From Prevotella sp. E13-17 (GTDB taxonomy: Bacteria; Bacteroidota; Bacteroidia; Bacteroidales; Bacteroidaceae): DNA of 64,000 bases. Below, in pieces: positions 44,186 to 53,358 of this stretch. The notes beneath the pieces were generated by a model that searched no databases, was not told where the DNA came from, and worked only from the letters and a program-made list of their open reading frames with translations. The position numbers and the translations under genes are program-made. The DNA lies in the NCBI RefSeq assembly GCF_022024035.1, contig NZ_CP091787.1, positions 1,922,001 through 1,986,000 on the forward strand, written 5' to 3'. The first letter of the stretch is position 1, and each line of letters opens with the position of its first letter.

Positions 44186-46816
44186 ATGACTAAAAAAAGT
44201 ATCCTTCATTTTAACGGAGTATGGAGAAGTTATCAGAAAAGAATTCTTGATGATTTAGATTTCCATTTGCGTGACAACAAACTTCATATCGTTGCTGCAC
44301 CAGGTGCCGGAAAAACCACTTTGGGAATAGAAGTTATATCGCGTTTGAATCGAGCATCCCTAATTCTATGTCCGACGAATACTATTAAAAATCAATGGAA
44401 GGAACGGATTCTTTCTTCTTTTCTACAAAAGAAAGATTTTGGGATTGTCTCAACAGATATCCGTAACCCTGGTTTTCTCACTATCGTTACATATCAAGCC
44501 TTGCTGGCCGCATTTTGCGGGCATGATGATGACTCAGAAGACTGTCAACCCGTTGAAAATGATGGAAAGGAAAAGTTATATTCTATTACCATTTCCAACC
44601 GATTTCGAATGGAGAAAGCCGAGGAAATTATCAACATCCTCCTATCCGCTAATGTATCTCTGCTTTGCTTCGACGAGGCACACCATCTTAGAAAAGAGTG
44701 GTGGAAGGCATTGTCATATTTGGTAGAGCATCTGAAGCCAGCACAGACAGTTTCCCTTACCGCCACACCTCCTTATGATGCAGACATCAACGAATGGAAT
44801 CGGTATCAAGCGCTATGCGGCGACATCGATGAGGTAATCTCCATTCCCGAATTGGTAAAAAACGGAGATCTGTGCCCTCATCAGGATTTCATTCATTTCT
44901 CGCGACTCCACCCGCACGAGCGCAATTTGTTCGAAAACCATAGGCGAAACGTCAATGTTTTGATGGAGAAACTGAGGGAAGATACAAGATTACATGAACT
45001 TTTATCGAAAATGCGCTTCCTTCAAGCCACAGATAACGAGATTGAAGCCATTTTGGAAAAGCCTGAATTTTATGTATCTATCGTCTCTCTTTTGAATGAG
45101 GAAGGATACTCGATTCCTCGTCGTTTTTTAGACCTGTTTGATGCAACTTCAAAGGATATTCCTATATTCGACATCAAGCAGGCGATGACTTTTCTGAATG
45201 AGTTCTTTTCTGTAGAGAAAGAGGAATGGAAGGACATGAAGGCTATTAGCAGTGAGTATCACAGTCTAGCAAGACAAATGGGATTGACAAATGGAAAAAA
45301 AGTAATTCTTGACGGAAACGACAAGTTCTACCGACAGATTGCCAATAGCATTGGAAAATTGGACTCCATAGTCAACATCGTCGAATTGGAGAACAGTCTG
45401 CTAAAAAAAAATTTGAGGATGGTCATTCTGACCGATTACATCAGACTGAGCTGCCCTGACTACTCTATGCTTGGCGTCGTACCTATTTGGCGGAAATTGA
45501 AAACAGAATTCCAAGGAAGAATCTCTTTGGGTGTTCTATGCGGATCGTTAATTCTGTTGCCTGCAACTATCGTAGGAAAATTTCAGCACCTGCTTTCTGA
45601 CAATGACGTTGCCAATGATGCCGTCAACTTGGAATTTTTTGAGGGAAACGAAGACTACATACGGATTACTCCCAAGGAATCCATCCGCAACCATATTGTC
45701 CGTTTAGTAACCGAGCTGTTCAACGATGGAGACCTGACAGTGCTTGTAGGTACTCAATCCTTGCTTGGAGAAGGTTGGGATGCTCCGTCCATCAACTCGT
45801 TGATTCTCTCTAGTACAGTGAGCTCCTATATGCTTTCCAACCAGATGCGAGGGCGGGCCATCCGCATCGACTTGAATCATCCAGACAAGGTGTCAAATAT
45901 TTGGCATCTAGCTACTTATGATCCTTCATTTAAAAACTATAATTACGACCTCGCTCAAATTTCCTCTCGTTTTGAGGGATTTGAGGCTCCCTCCTATTTC
46001 GGGAACCACGAAATTATTTCAGGAATTGAGCGGGTTTGTAGGCCTAATACGTCGGGAAATCTTCAAACCAATTTCTCCTTGGCAAAGAATCGGGAATTGA
46101 CACGTCAATGGTGGAACGATGCCTTGTATATCGGTTATGAGAACAAGCCTTCCATCGGTCTATCTTCTGGTCTACAGACCAATTCTTTAACCATAAAGTC
46201 GCTGTGCTATAGAGGATATTTGTATTACATCTGGTTCTTGGCTCTTGTAATACCATTTCTTTTAAACCAACCTCAACTAATTCGGGTTTCCGGTTTTGTG
46301 GTTGTCGTTTTCTTGATGGGTCTTGTTGCCTTAAAATTCATTCGTACAGGGACGGTGGAAGGTGTCTTAAAACAAATATCCATCGTCATTTTGGAAACCC
46401 TCTCCAGTCAAGGACTCGTAAAAACCTCCCTCAAACAGGTCGGTTTGCAAGTCAGTAATGATAAGGGAACAATGTATGTGTCATGTGTAAATCTTCCTGC
46501 AGAGGAGAACAATTTGTTCATCCAATGCTTGCAAGAGTTTCTTGATCCTGTGGAAAACCCAAGATATCTGCTAGTTCGGCATGAACGATTCCACAACTTA
46601 ATAAATCAAACGGATTATTTTGCTATTCCGTCCGTAATTTCTCCGAACAAGAAAAGCTTAGAGATTTTTATGAAGATTTGGAGAACCTATATCGGAAATT
46701 GCGATGTTGTATACACTAGAAGTACCGAGGGGCGGAAAGTCCTACTAAAAGCCCGCAAGTATGCATTCTCTGCAATAAAGAGGAATGTTTCAAAACGAAT
46801 GTCAAAATGGCAATGA
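44186..46816 (+). CDS. SF2 helicase with C-terminal membrane helices
   Basis: An 876-residue DEAD/DEAH-type protein: Walker A APGAGKTTLG (about 37-46), LCFDEAHH (about 160-167), LTATPP (about 190), QSLLGEGWDAPS and motif VI NQMRGRAIRID (about 550). Unusually, residues about 675-725 hold two strong membrane helices (YIWFLALVIPFLL and VVVVFLMGLVALKFI), followed by a basic C-terminal domain of about 150 residues. A membrane-tethered helicase suggests a defence role, with nucleic-acid sensing at the membrane (inference). I do not recognise a named system. It is the first gene of the island, 24 bp after mnmE. Confidence 0.75.
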   Translation: MTKKSILHFNGVWRSYQKRILDDLDFHLRDNKLHIVAAPGAGKTTLGIEVISRLNRASLILCPTNTIKNQWKERILSSFLQKKDFGIVSTDIRNPGFLTIVTYQALLAAFCGHDDDSEDCQPVENDGKEKLYSITISNRFRMEKAEEIINILLSANVSLLCFDEAHHLRKEWWKALSYLVEHLKPAQTVSLTATPPYDADINEWNRYQALCGDIDEVISIPELVKNGDLCPHQDFIHFSRLHPHERNLFENHRRNVNVLMEKLREDTRLHELLSKMRFLQATDNEIEAILEKPEFYVSIVSLLNEEGYSIPRRFLDLFDATSKDIPIFDIKQAMTFLNEFFSVEKEEWKDMKAISSEYHSLARQMGLTNGKKVILDGNDKFYRQIANSIGKLDSIVNIVELENSLLKKNLRMVILTDYIRLSCPDYSMLGVVPIWRKLKTEFQGRISLGVLCGSLILLPATIVGKFQHLLSDNDVANDAVNLEFFEGNEDYIRITPKESIRNHIVRLVTELFNDGDLTVLVGTQSLLGEGWDAPSINSLILSSTVSSYMLSNQMRGRAIRIDLNHPDKVSNIWHLATYDPSFKNYNYDLAQISSRFEGFEAPSYFGNHEIISGIERVCRPNTSGNLQTNFSLAKNRELTRQWWNDALYIGYENKPSIGLSSGLQTNSLTIKSLCYRGYLYYIWFLALVIPFLLNQPQLIRVSGFVVVVFLMGLVALKFIRTGTVEGVLKQISIVILETLSSQGLVKTSLKQVGLQVSNDKGTMYVSCVNLPAEENNLFIQCLQEFLDPVENPRYLLVRHERFHNLINQTDYFAIPSVISPNKKSLEIFMKIWRTYIGNCDVVYTRSTEGRKVLLKARKYAFSAIKRNVSKRMSKWQ

Positions 46817-47010
46817 TGCTTGGACTATACAATTCATTATAAGCCATCTAAAAATAATTACTCCTTATATAGCTAAACTAAATTGTATTAGAAGATGATT
46901 GATTTGAATAAATATGGCACATTCGTTATGAATTACAAGGAGGAAAAACATTGTTATTTGTCAAAAATAAGACTAAAATAACTCAAAAATGCACTTTTTT
47001 GTGATAAAAC
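46817..47010 (+). other. Intergenic region upstream of the regulator/NTase operon
   Basis: AT-rich with no terminator. A 28-codon frame at 46895-46981 is open but has no support beyond length. Confidence 0.4.
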
Positions 47011-47056
47011 TTTGGTAGATTTTAATATTATACGTATTTTTGCACAAAATATCACA
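47000..47056. promoter_or_regulatory. Inverted repeat flanking the operon promoter (operator candidate)
   Basis: TGTGATA (47000-47006) and TATCACA (47050-47056) flank the whole -33/-7 promoter. AbiEi-type antitoxins autoregulate by binding inverted repeats around their promoter, so this is a candidate operator. Confidence 0.4.
47011..47042 (+). promoter_or_regulatory. Promoter of the regulator/NTase/phosphoesterase operon
   Basis: -33 TTTG (47011-47014), 20-nt spacer, -7 TAttTTTG (47035-47042). The regulator start at 47075 follows after 32 nt; a longer frame to 47012 overlaps the promoter and is excluded. Confidence 0.8.
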
Positions 47057-47074
47057 CATAATATAATTTGCAAA

Positions 47075-48034
47075 ATGAAATATAATATAGCAACAGCAAC
47101 AGATTATCTGGAAGAGTTGACAGGCTTCAAGACAAGGAGACTTACTCATGCCAAAGGCGAAGATAAAAAGTTGCCATTGGCGATTGCTACCAGTTATAGC
47201 TTTTATGATCTTGAGTTCATGGAAATGCAAGTCACTATTGCTATACCTACAGGTGACGGCATAACGCCAATGCAGTTAGCCAAACATCAAGCTAAGATGA
47301 TAGAGACATTCCATCATCCTGTCATCTTTGCTTTAGAATCAGTTGCATCCTATCAGATAGCTCGGCTCACCCAAGCAAAGGTTGATTTTATTGTACCTGG
47401 GAAAATCGTGTTCATCCCAAGTATGCTAATCGTATTGCGTGAACTGAAGAACACGGTCAAAGAAATGCCTGAGAAGATGCCACCTGTATCCCAGTTGCTG
47501 GTGCTCTATCATCTTGAAACAAAAACAATAGACGGACTTACCGCTTCGGAGATAACGGAACTAACAGGCTTGGCATACCCGACTATTAACGTCGCTCTTC
47601 GATGGCTTGTGACCAATAACATCATAGCCCTTGTTGGAGGCAAACAGAAACATGTTCAGATAACGATGTGCAAGGAAGAGCTTTGGAACAAATCCCTTCC
47701 GTTGATGACATCGCCTATAGAGCGCATACTTTTCACCGACACAAAACCTGAGGGAAGTTTGATGGCCGGAGAGACTGCTATGGGACATTACACCATGCTT
47801 GCGGAGCCTGCAACTCCAGTCGTTGCGATAGACAAAGCAACAGCAAAAATTAATGCCGCCATGATGAATAAGGAATTTGGCGACATAAAGGTGGAAGTAT
47901 GGAAATACTCTCCAGCCCTGCTGTCTGATGGTGAATGGGCAGACAGGCTATCGCTCTATCTGTGCATGAAGGACAGCGAAGACGAAAGAATACAAATGGA
48001 ATGTGACACTTTAATTGAAAAAATGAAATGGTAA
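47075..48034 (+). CDS. Winged-helix regulator, putative AbiEi-like antitoxin
   Basis: A 319-residue protein. The middle (about 140-215) is a winged helix (SEITELTGLAYPTINVALRW, LVGGKQKHVQITM); the N-terminal part resembles a mixed alpha/beta domain and the C-terminal part (about 220-319) a second alpha/beta domain. It overlaps the nucleotidyltransferase gene by 7 bp, the architecture of type IV AbiE systems, in which the first gene is repressor and antitoxin. Sequence recognition is by context more than by a clear family match. Confidence 0.6.
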   Translation: MKYNIATATDYLEELTGFKTRRLTHAKGEDKKLPLAIATSYSFYDLEFMEMQVTIAIPTGDGITPMQLAKHQAKMIETFHHPVIFALESVASYQIARLTQAKVDFIVPGKIVFIPSMLIVLRELKNTVKEMPEKMPPVSQLLVLYHLETKTIDGLTASEITELTGLAYPTINVALRWLVTNNIIALVGGKQKHVQITMCKEELWNKSLPLMTSPIERILFTDTKPEGSLMAGETAMGHYTMLAEPATPVVAIDKATAKINAAMMNKEFGDIKVEVWKYSPALLSDGEWADRLSLYLCMKDSEDERIQMECDTLIEKMKW

Positions 48035-48792
48035 CAGGAATTGAACGCTGGAAGGAATATTTCAATGATTATAAGGACAAGTATGTGCTGATAGGAGGTG
48101 CAGCCTGCAATCTGCTTGAAGAAGAACTCGACATGAATCCTCGTGCAACGAAGGATCTTGACCTTGTTCTTGTAGTAGAAGCACTCACTCCTGATTTCGG
48201 AGCCCGCTTGTGGGATTTAATCAAGTCAGCCAATTACGCTGGTCGAAGCAAAGGAGAGAACGAGTTCAAGCATGAATACTATCGCTTTGTAAATCCAGAA
48301 GATAAGACATATCCGAAGCAAATTGAACTGTTCGCACGTAGCACAGGAATCCTCAACCTGCCATCCAATGCACACATAGAACCCATAAGTGTAGGAGAAG
48401 ACTTGTCCAGTTTGTCAGCTATCTTGATGGATGATGACTACTATGCGTTCACTATAGAGCATAGCAGGAATATAGACGGCATCCATGTAGCAAGTCCAGA
48501 AGCTCTCATTTGTCTCAAAGCCAAGGCATACACGGAAATGCTGGACAGAAAAGCCGAAGGTGAACAGGTAGACAGCCGTGACATCGAGAAACATAAGAAA
48601 GATGTGTTCAGGCTGATAGCCATGCTGCCACAAGACTCTCGATTCTCGCTCCCAGAGAAATTGAGGAATGACATGAGTGATTTCTATCAAAAGATAGGAG
48701 AATTGCCTGATCCAGACTTTTTCAAGAATGCAGGACTAAGAGGTTTGGATGCCCAGCGTCTTCTTGACCTCTTCAACACGGTGTTCCTATAA
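48028..48792 (+). CDS. Nucleotidyltransferase, AbiEii-like putative toxin
   Basis: A 254-residue protein with the polymerase-beta-type core: LIGGAACNLLEEELDMNPR then ATKDLDLVLVVE (about 21-51), where GG and DxD are the nucleotide and metal sites. HKKDVFRLIAML (about 190-201) matches the C-terminal helix of AbiEii-like proteins. AbiEii/MenA-type toxins transfer nucleotides to tRNA and stop translation. It is flanked by regulator (7-bp overlap) and phosphoesterase (1-bp overlap). Confidence 0.75.
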   Translation: MVTGIERWKEYFNDYKDKYVLIGGAACNLLEEELDMNPRATKDLDLVLVVEALTPDFGARLWDLIKSANYAGRSKGENEFKHEYYRFVNPEDKTYPKQIELFARSTGILNLPSNAHIEPISVGEDLSSLSAILMDDDYYAFTIEHSRNIDGIHVASPEALICLKAKAYTEMLDRKAEGEQVDSRDIEKHKKDVFRLIAMLPQDSRFSLPEKLRNDMSDFYQKIGELPDPDFFKNAGLRGLDAQRLLDLFNTVFL

Positions 48793-49613
48793 TGAGAACT
48801 GAAACGCATCACAACATATACAATTTTCCGGACTGCCGCAACATTGTTATCTGTGGCGACATTCACGGTGACTTCAATCTCCTCGTGAATAAAGTTTGTG
48901 TCCAATATCAGATGAAAGATACTCTAGTCATTGTAGCAGGAGATTGTGGCTTTGGCTTTGAAAGAAAAGGGTACTATGAGAATATTGTCAAGCGCAATGC
49001 CAAGCGAGTAAATGAATCCAACAACTGGTTCCTTTTCATCCGTGGCAACCATGACAATCCAGCTTACTTTGACGGAAAGACATTCCGGCATAAAAGGTTT
49101 ACTTGCATTCCCGACTACTCTGTAGTCAAAGCCAATGGTCACACCATACTCTGTGTGGGTGGAGCAATATCTGTTGACCGTCAGCCAAGAATAGATGCAT
49201 GGGAACACAATCAAAGAAAGGCACATAGGTACAGCCATAACTCTTCTGACATTGAACTTCTTTCACCCAACTATTATTGGCAAGATGAAGCTCCAGTTTT
49301 CAACAATGACTTATTATCTGAGATAACCAACTTGCATAAGATAGATACAGTAGTGACGCATACTGCTCCATCTTTCTGTGAGCTACTGAACAAAGACGGA
49401 TTACTGCAATGGGCAATATATGACAACAGTCTGTTAGATGATGTACAAAAGGAACGTGAGACAATGGATGCAATCTATACCAAATTGAGAGCTGTGCCCG
49501 AGCCACTTACACATTGGTATTACGGTCACTTTCATCAAAGCTGGCGTTCATCTATTGATGGAGTCCTATTCAAGATGTTAGACATCATGGAACTGGCTGA
49601 AATTACCCCTTGA
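48792..49613 (+). CDS. Calcineurin-like metallophosphoesterase
   Basis: A 273-residue hydrolase with the full metal set: CGDIHGDFN (about 18-26), AGDCGFGFE, RGNHDNPAYF, VTHTAPS and GHFHQS. It overlaps the nucleotidyltransferase gene by one base, so it is a fixed member of this operon. Such an enzyme could remove a nucleotide or phosphate added by the transferase, or act as an effector; this is inference. Substrate unknown. Confidence 0.85.
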   Translation: MRTETHHNIYNFPDCRNIVICGDIHGDFNLLVNKVCVQYQMKDTLVIVAGDCGFGFERKGYYENIVKRNAKRVNESNNWFLFIRGNHDNPAYFDGKTFRHKRFTCIPDYSVVKANGHTILCVGGAISVDRQPRIDAWEHNQRKAHRYSHNSSDIELLSPNYYWQDEAPVFNNDLLSEITNLHKIDTVVTHTAPSFCELLNKDGLLQWAIYDNSLLDDVQKERETMDAIYTKLRAVPEPLTHWYYGHFHQSWRSSIDGVLFKMLDIMELAEITP

Positions 49614-49640
49614 CAAAATCAAGTTTTATAACGCCATTCT

Positions 49641-49684
49641 GTACAAACATACTACTATTAGACAGAAGTGTAGTAGTTTTGTAC
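49641..49684. terminator. Imperfect inverted repeat after the phosphoesterase gene
   Basis: GTACAAA/TTTGTAC plus ACTACTA/TAGTAGT with a 3-nt bulge, closing a 13-nt loop. Possible bidirectional terminator. Confidence 0.5.
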
Positions 49685-49690
49685 GATTAT

Positions 49691-49729
49691 ATAAATTCGG
49701 CAATAAATACATTTTGTTGCCGAATTTAT
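49691..49729. terminator. 13-bp perfect hairpin
   Basis: ATAAATTCGGCAA (49691-49703) pairs with TTGCCGAATTTAT (49717-49729), loop 13 nt. No long T tract; a terminator or protein site. Confidence 0.5.
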
Positions 49730-49824
49730 ATTTCCTATCAACCAAACACCTGTATTAAAGGATTCTGATTTCTGCCGTCAAAAAAGAAAGAGATGGTTAG
49801 CTTGGTTTCAATTGGGCAAGGGGC

Positions 49825-49875
49825 GGTTTAGTTTATCCCCATATTATATATCTATAACCTAAACTAAACCTTTTA
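49825..49875 (+). terminator. Hairpin with T run
   Basis: GGTTTAGTTTA (49825-49835) pairs with TAAACTAAACC (49860-49870), followed by TTTTAT. Confidence 0.6.
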
Positions 49876-50015
49876 TCTTCCGACGTTGAAACCTTGTCAT
49901 CAAATGCGTTTCTCAAAATAGGTTAGAAATGACGATGAGCATCACTGTCACTTTTGTTACCTTAAAAAGATGTGTTTACACTGACTATCAGCCACTTATA
50001 TTTACAGATAGTAAC

Positions 50016-50033
50016 TTCTGAATCGGAAAGTAG
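50016..50033. repeat. Near-copy of the mnmE 3' end (attR-like 1)
   Basis: TTCTGAATCGGAAAGTAG differs from the mnmE end (44144-44161) at two adjacent bases; the identity extends further on both sides (AC before, A after). Confidence 0.6.
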
Positions 50034-50034
50034 A

Positions 50035-50052
50035 TTCTGCGTGGGAAAGTGA
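50035..50052. repeat. Near-copy of the mnmE 3' end (attR-like 2)
   Basis: TTCTGCGTGGGAAAGTGA matches the mnmE end at 15 of 18 positions and lies one base after the first copy, a 19-bp tandem. Confidence 0.5.
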
Positions 50053-50113
50053 TATATATAATAGTTGAAAAAATCTCTCCAATATATAGCAAAACTATAG
50101 AATACTCCAATTA

Positions 50114-52924
50114 TTATAGAAATTTATCTCCATCTTCGCAATTATTATGAATTTTGACAGAAATAGCATGCAGAATATGATCTTTTAAGGCATTTATTAT
50201 CTTATGCTTTTCCCCACTACCAGTCGTTGACAAACGAAGTAATGGCAAACCATACACTTCAAGGATATGGTCTTTCATTTCGTCACGTCGATGTTGAGCA
50301 GTTTCTTCATTATGGAAGTTGTACCCATCTGTCTCAATTGCCAATAACGGTTTCTTGCTAACATGGTTTACTATAAGAAAGTCAAGATGGGTTGCATAAT
50401 GAGAGATATATTTGCGCTCTTCATCATTGAGAAGCGACCAGTCTCTTATAATGGTCCTTAGCGGAGTATGACAGAATACGCCCAAGTGAGAATATTCAGG
50501 GTACTCACGCAGGATGTTCTCAATCAATGAGAATGTCAGGTTTTCTGAGTCGTATTCTGAGATGTTACGATGACCGGCAAGAAACGCCATACGTTCTGCT
50601 GTATATTGACTATAGAGATAATCGAAAATAGAACTGATTTTACTCTCCGTTACTGAGAAATTGTTGTAGGCGATATAGTCTATAAACTCCGTAATATTCC
50701 CTTTTCGTTCCTGCTCGTTACCCGAAACGACCAAGTAGAAATGTTTCTTTGCTCTTGATATGGCAACATTCAACAAATTGGGATCATCAGCAAACTCGGA
50801 TATCTCGTCATCCACGACACTCATGATGATGGTGTCCTTTTCTCGTCCCTGATACTTATGAATGGTGGCGGCCTCTATAGTGGGAATCTGATGATTAAAT
50901 TCATTCACCTGTTGGTTATATGGTGTAATGATACCAATATCCGTTTCATCTTGCAAGTTTGGCATGATTTCCTCCTTTACCACATCAATCTCGCGCTGGT
51001 TATAGTGACCACGCGTATGATGTCCTGGAGCTGTTTTGATGGCTGTCAGTACGTTAGGCTCATCATTGTCTTCCGTCACAATCAACAGATTCCCACCATA
51101 GAAACGCTGATTGCAAAAGTTGATGATTTTGGGATGACAGCGGTAGTGCTCCCTGAGCAAGGTTTGCTTGACGTTTGGCATGACTGCACAGACAGACTGC
51201 AGAAAGCTGTACTTTGCACAGTTGTACCCTTCCAGCACTTTATATTCTTTGAATATAGTGTCCAATTTCAACTTATCTTCATCTGTTACCACGTTAGGGA
51301 GCTGGAGAGTATCACCCACTATTACAGCGTTTCTGGCACAAGTAAGAGCCAAAGCACCCGTTTCGATAGAGACCTGCGAGGCTTCGTCCATAATAAGGTA
51401 ATCATAAACCATGTCAGGAACAGATGTTCTTGCAGAAAACGTTGTGCTCAGGACAACTGGGTATTGATTCAATAATTCTTCTGCATGAAGGTGCAATTCT
51501 TTTACGTCATTAAACACCCTGCGTTGATTCTTGCTGTATTTTCCATTGAGAGAATTTTTCAGAACTGCCATCGAATGATCAGTTAGAGCGGATGACAATG
51601 CCTTTGCGTTATAGGAGGCGAGCTGACTCGTGTGGCTGTCTATGAGAACGGTTAATTCCTTAATTCTCACAATATAGTACAATGCCTGTAGCTCCAAGAT
51701 GGTCGGCAGAATATTGTTTCTATCTAACGGCGACTTTACGCCAAGAAGATATTTTCTGGCAAAATTCATCCAAACCCACTTGATGCGTTCCACGAATTGG
51801 CCAAATGTACTGGATGTAACAGCATCGCCTTCAGCGTAGGCCTGATAGCGGAACCAAAGATTCATAATACGTTGGGATTTAGCAGTTCTTTTTGGCGAAT
51901 AGATTTCTTCGTCTATCTGATTGTCCTGCTTAAAATGCTCCCACTCCAGTTCTATGGCCTTCAGTTCTTGCTTCGTAGAAGCCAAACTCTCTTGCAAATC
52001 AAACACTTTCCGCAGTTGTTTCAGAGTATCCCCCACTCTTCGTTTCTCTTGGAACGAATCTGTCATCGACAAACTCCATGTCTGCAATTCATCTGGAACA
52101 ACAGGTTGGTTATTGACAAAGACTTCTTTGTTTTCCCTCTTTCCTAATGATGCCACAATGAAGTCCAGCCCATACTTCTGCAATTTCTCCAGCACATTGG
52201 CTGTTGCAGAGTTATTGTTCGATACTACCATCACCGTTTTTCCCTGTACCAAGATGTTGGCAATGATATTCAAGATGGTCTGAGTCTTTCCTGTTCCTGG
52301 AGGACCTTGAATCACGCTGATTTGATTCTCAAAGGCAGCAGTAACGGCTTTCTCTTGACTGGAGTTACAGCCAAAAGGAAAAATCAGGTCAGATACCCGA
52401 TGCCTCTTGACATGATATACATTTGGGTTAAGATATGGGACTGCGGCCAACTCCTTATCAATGAAGTCTATCTTTTCATAAAGCGCAGGAAGGATGCCAC
52501 CATGCTCTTCATCCTTACCCAGTTCATTAACCTGTGCAATACGCTTTAGAAATTCAAAAGCATTATTTGCGATGTCGTCTGCCAGACACGATTCTACCAC
52601 ATGAATACTACCATGAAGGTAGTCTTGAACATAACCATTGTTGAATGTAATACGCCAATGCGTTTGTTCACCATGTTGGAAGGAACGAATGTCTTCAACA
52701 TTATGCTGTTCTCTTCCACCGATGTAAACCTTACAATACAGATGATCATGCCAGACGGCATCCTTCAACCAAACCACATCATTATACCTGTAATGATATG
52801 TACGAGGCGAAGACTTGAACTTTACGTCGTACACACCATTACCGCCCATCTGGAACTGCTCTATCTGCAAAGCCTTGGGCTGACCTTTAATGATTATGAA
52901 TGAGTTTGGCATTTTACAATCCAT
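50114..52924 (-). CDS. SF1 helicase (Upf1-like) with C-terminal nuclease-like domain
   Basis: A 936-residue protein. N-terminal domain about 1-190, Walker A IQGPPGTGKTQTI (about 205-215), a helical insertion, DYLIMDEASQVS (Walker B) and VGDTLQLPNV, motif VI LNVAISRAKKHFYLV. The end (about 830-910) has HLDFLIVN, LAIETDGYNFH and AQHRRDEMKDHILEVYGLP, which fits the Vsr/MTES-type PD-(D/E)XK nucleases fused to AAA_11/12 helicases. It is probably a phage-defence effector. The upstream region is decayed sequence; its promoter is not visible. Confidence 0.8.
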   Translation of the reverse strand: MDCKMPNSFIIIKGQPKALQIEQFQMGGNGVYDVKFKSSPRTYHYRYNDVVWLKDAVWHDHLYCKVYIGGREQHNVEDIRSFQHGEQTHWRITFNNGYVQDYLHGSIHVVESCLADDIANNAFEFLKRIAQVNELGKDEEHGGILPALYEKIDFIDKELAAVPYLNPNVYHVKRHRVSDLIFPFGCNSSQEKAVTAAFENQISVIQGPPGTGKTQTILNIIANILVQGKTVMVVSNNNSATANVLEKLQKYGLDFIVASLGKRENKEVFVNNQPVVPDELQTWSLSMTDSFQEKRRVGDTLKQLRKVFDLQESLASTKQELKAIELEWEHFKQDNQIDEEIYSPKRTAKSQRIMNLWFRYQAYAEGDAVTSSTFGQFVERIKWVWMNFARKYLLGVKSPLDRNNILPTILELQALYYIVRIKELTVLIDSHTSQLASYNAKALSSALTDHSMAVLKNSLNGKYSKNQRRVFNDVKELHLHAEELLNQYPVVLSTTFSARTSVPDMVYDYLIMDEASQVSIETGALALTCARNAVIVGDTLQLPNVVTDEDKLKLDTIFKEYKVLEGYNCAKYSFLQSVCAVMPNVKQTLLREHYRCHPKIINFCNQRFYGGNLLIVTEDNDEPNVLTAIKTAPGHHTRGHYNQREIDVVKEEIMPNLQDETDIGIITPYNQQVNEFNHQIPTIEAATIHKYQGREKDTIIMSVVDDEISEFADDPNLLNVAISRAKKHFYLVVSGNEQERKGNITEFIDYIAYNNFSVTESKISSIFDYLYSQYTAERMAFLAGHRNISEYDSENLTFSLIENILREYPEYSHLGVFCHTPLRTIIRDWSLLNDEERKYISHYATHLDFLIVNHVSKKPLLAIETDGYNFHNEETAQHRRDEMKDHILEVYGLPLLRLSTTGSGEKHKIINALKDHILHAISVKIHNNCEDGDKFL

Positions 52925-53358
52925 GATTACACCTTCTTCTTAGCGTCCTCTTCTATCATCTTGATAGAATCAAGATTCGCCAGTTCCACTGCTGTCGCCA
53001 CCATCCGAATCGTCATTCAGATTTTTCAACCGCTTCACGGGTTTCGACGCACTTGTCTTTTGCCCTCTTGACGAACTTGTAAGAATTCCTTTCGAGTTCC
53101 CTCTTCGCTCAATTCCTTAAGCGAGTATTCACACTCACCCTGCCTTCCTCATCCTTATACAGTATCAGTTTATTCTCTTTGTCCATCTTTCGTATAACGC
53201 GTTTAATCCGTTCTGTATTACATCTTATTGCGCTCTTTGAGATGCTCAGGCGAGCAGAGCTCGGAGTTTTTCTTCCAACATCCATCTCACACCTTTTAGC
53301 CTCCTTCCTGCGAATCAAAGCGCTTATCCCTGAGATCCTGCAGTCCCTGATGATTCTG
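52925..53358 (-). pseudogene. Decayed coding sequence between helicase and AlbA_2 remnant
   Basis: On the minus strand short frames alternate: a helix-rich frame at 53109-53426 (TERIKRVIRKMDKENKLIL, winged-helix-like) breaks and appears to continue in another frame. A 29-codon frame at 52927-53016 (MTIRMVATAVELANLDSIKM through KKKV) ends 2 nt before the helicase ATG and may couple its translation. No intact gene can be supported. Confidence 0.4.

Larger units (their letters stand above)
49614..50113. other. Convergent gene-free gap
   Basis: It contains three inverted repeats (49641-49875) and the two attachment-like repeats (50016-50052). It lacks the 22-bp array seen in the core-genome convergent gaps. 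Confidence 0.7.

Noticed and set aside
46895..46981. 28-codon frame upstream of the regulator operon
   Set aside because: AT-rich, no good promoter or family; kept only as a note.
44162..50052. Integrase or transposase in the mnmE-proximal island
   Set aside because: Every sizeable frame was considered; none shows tyrosine or serine recombinase or DDE motifs.
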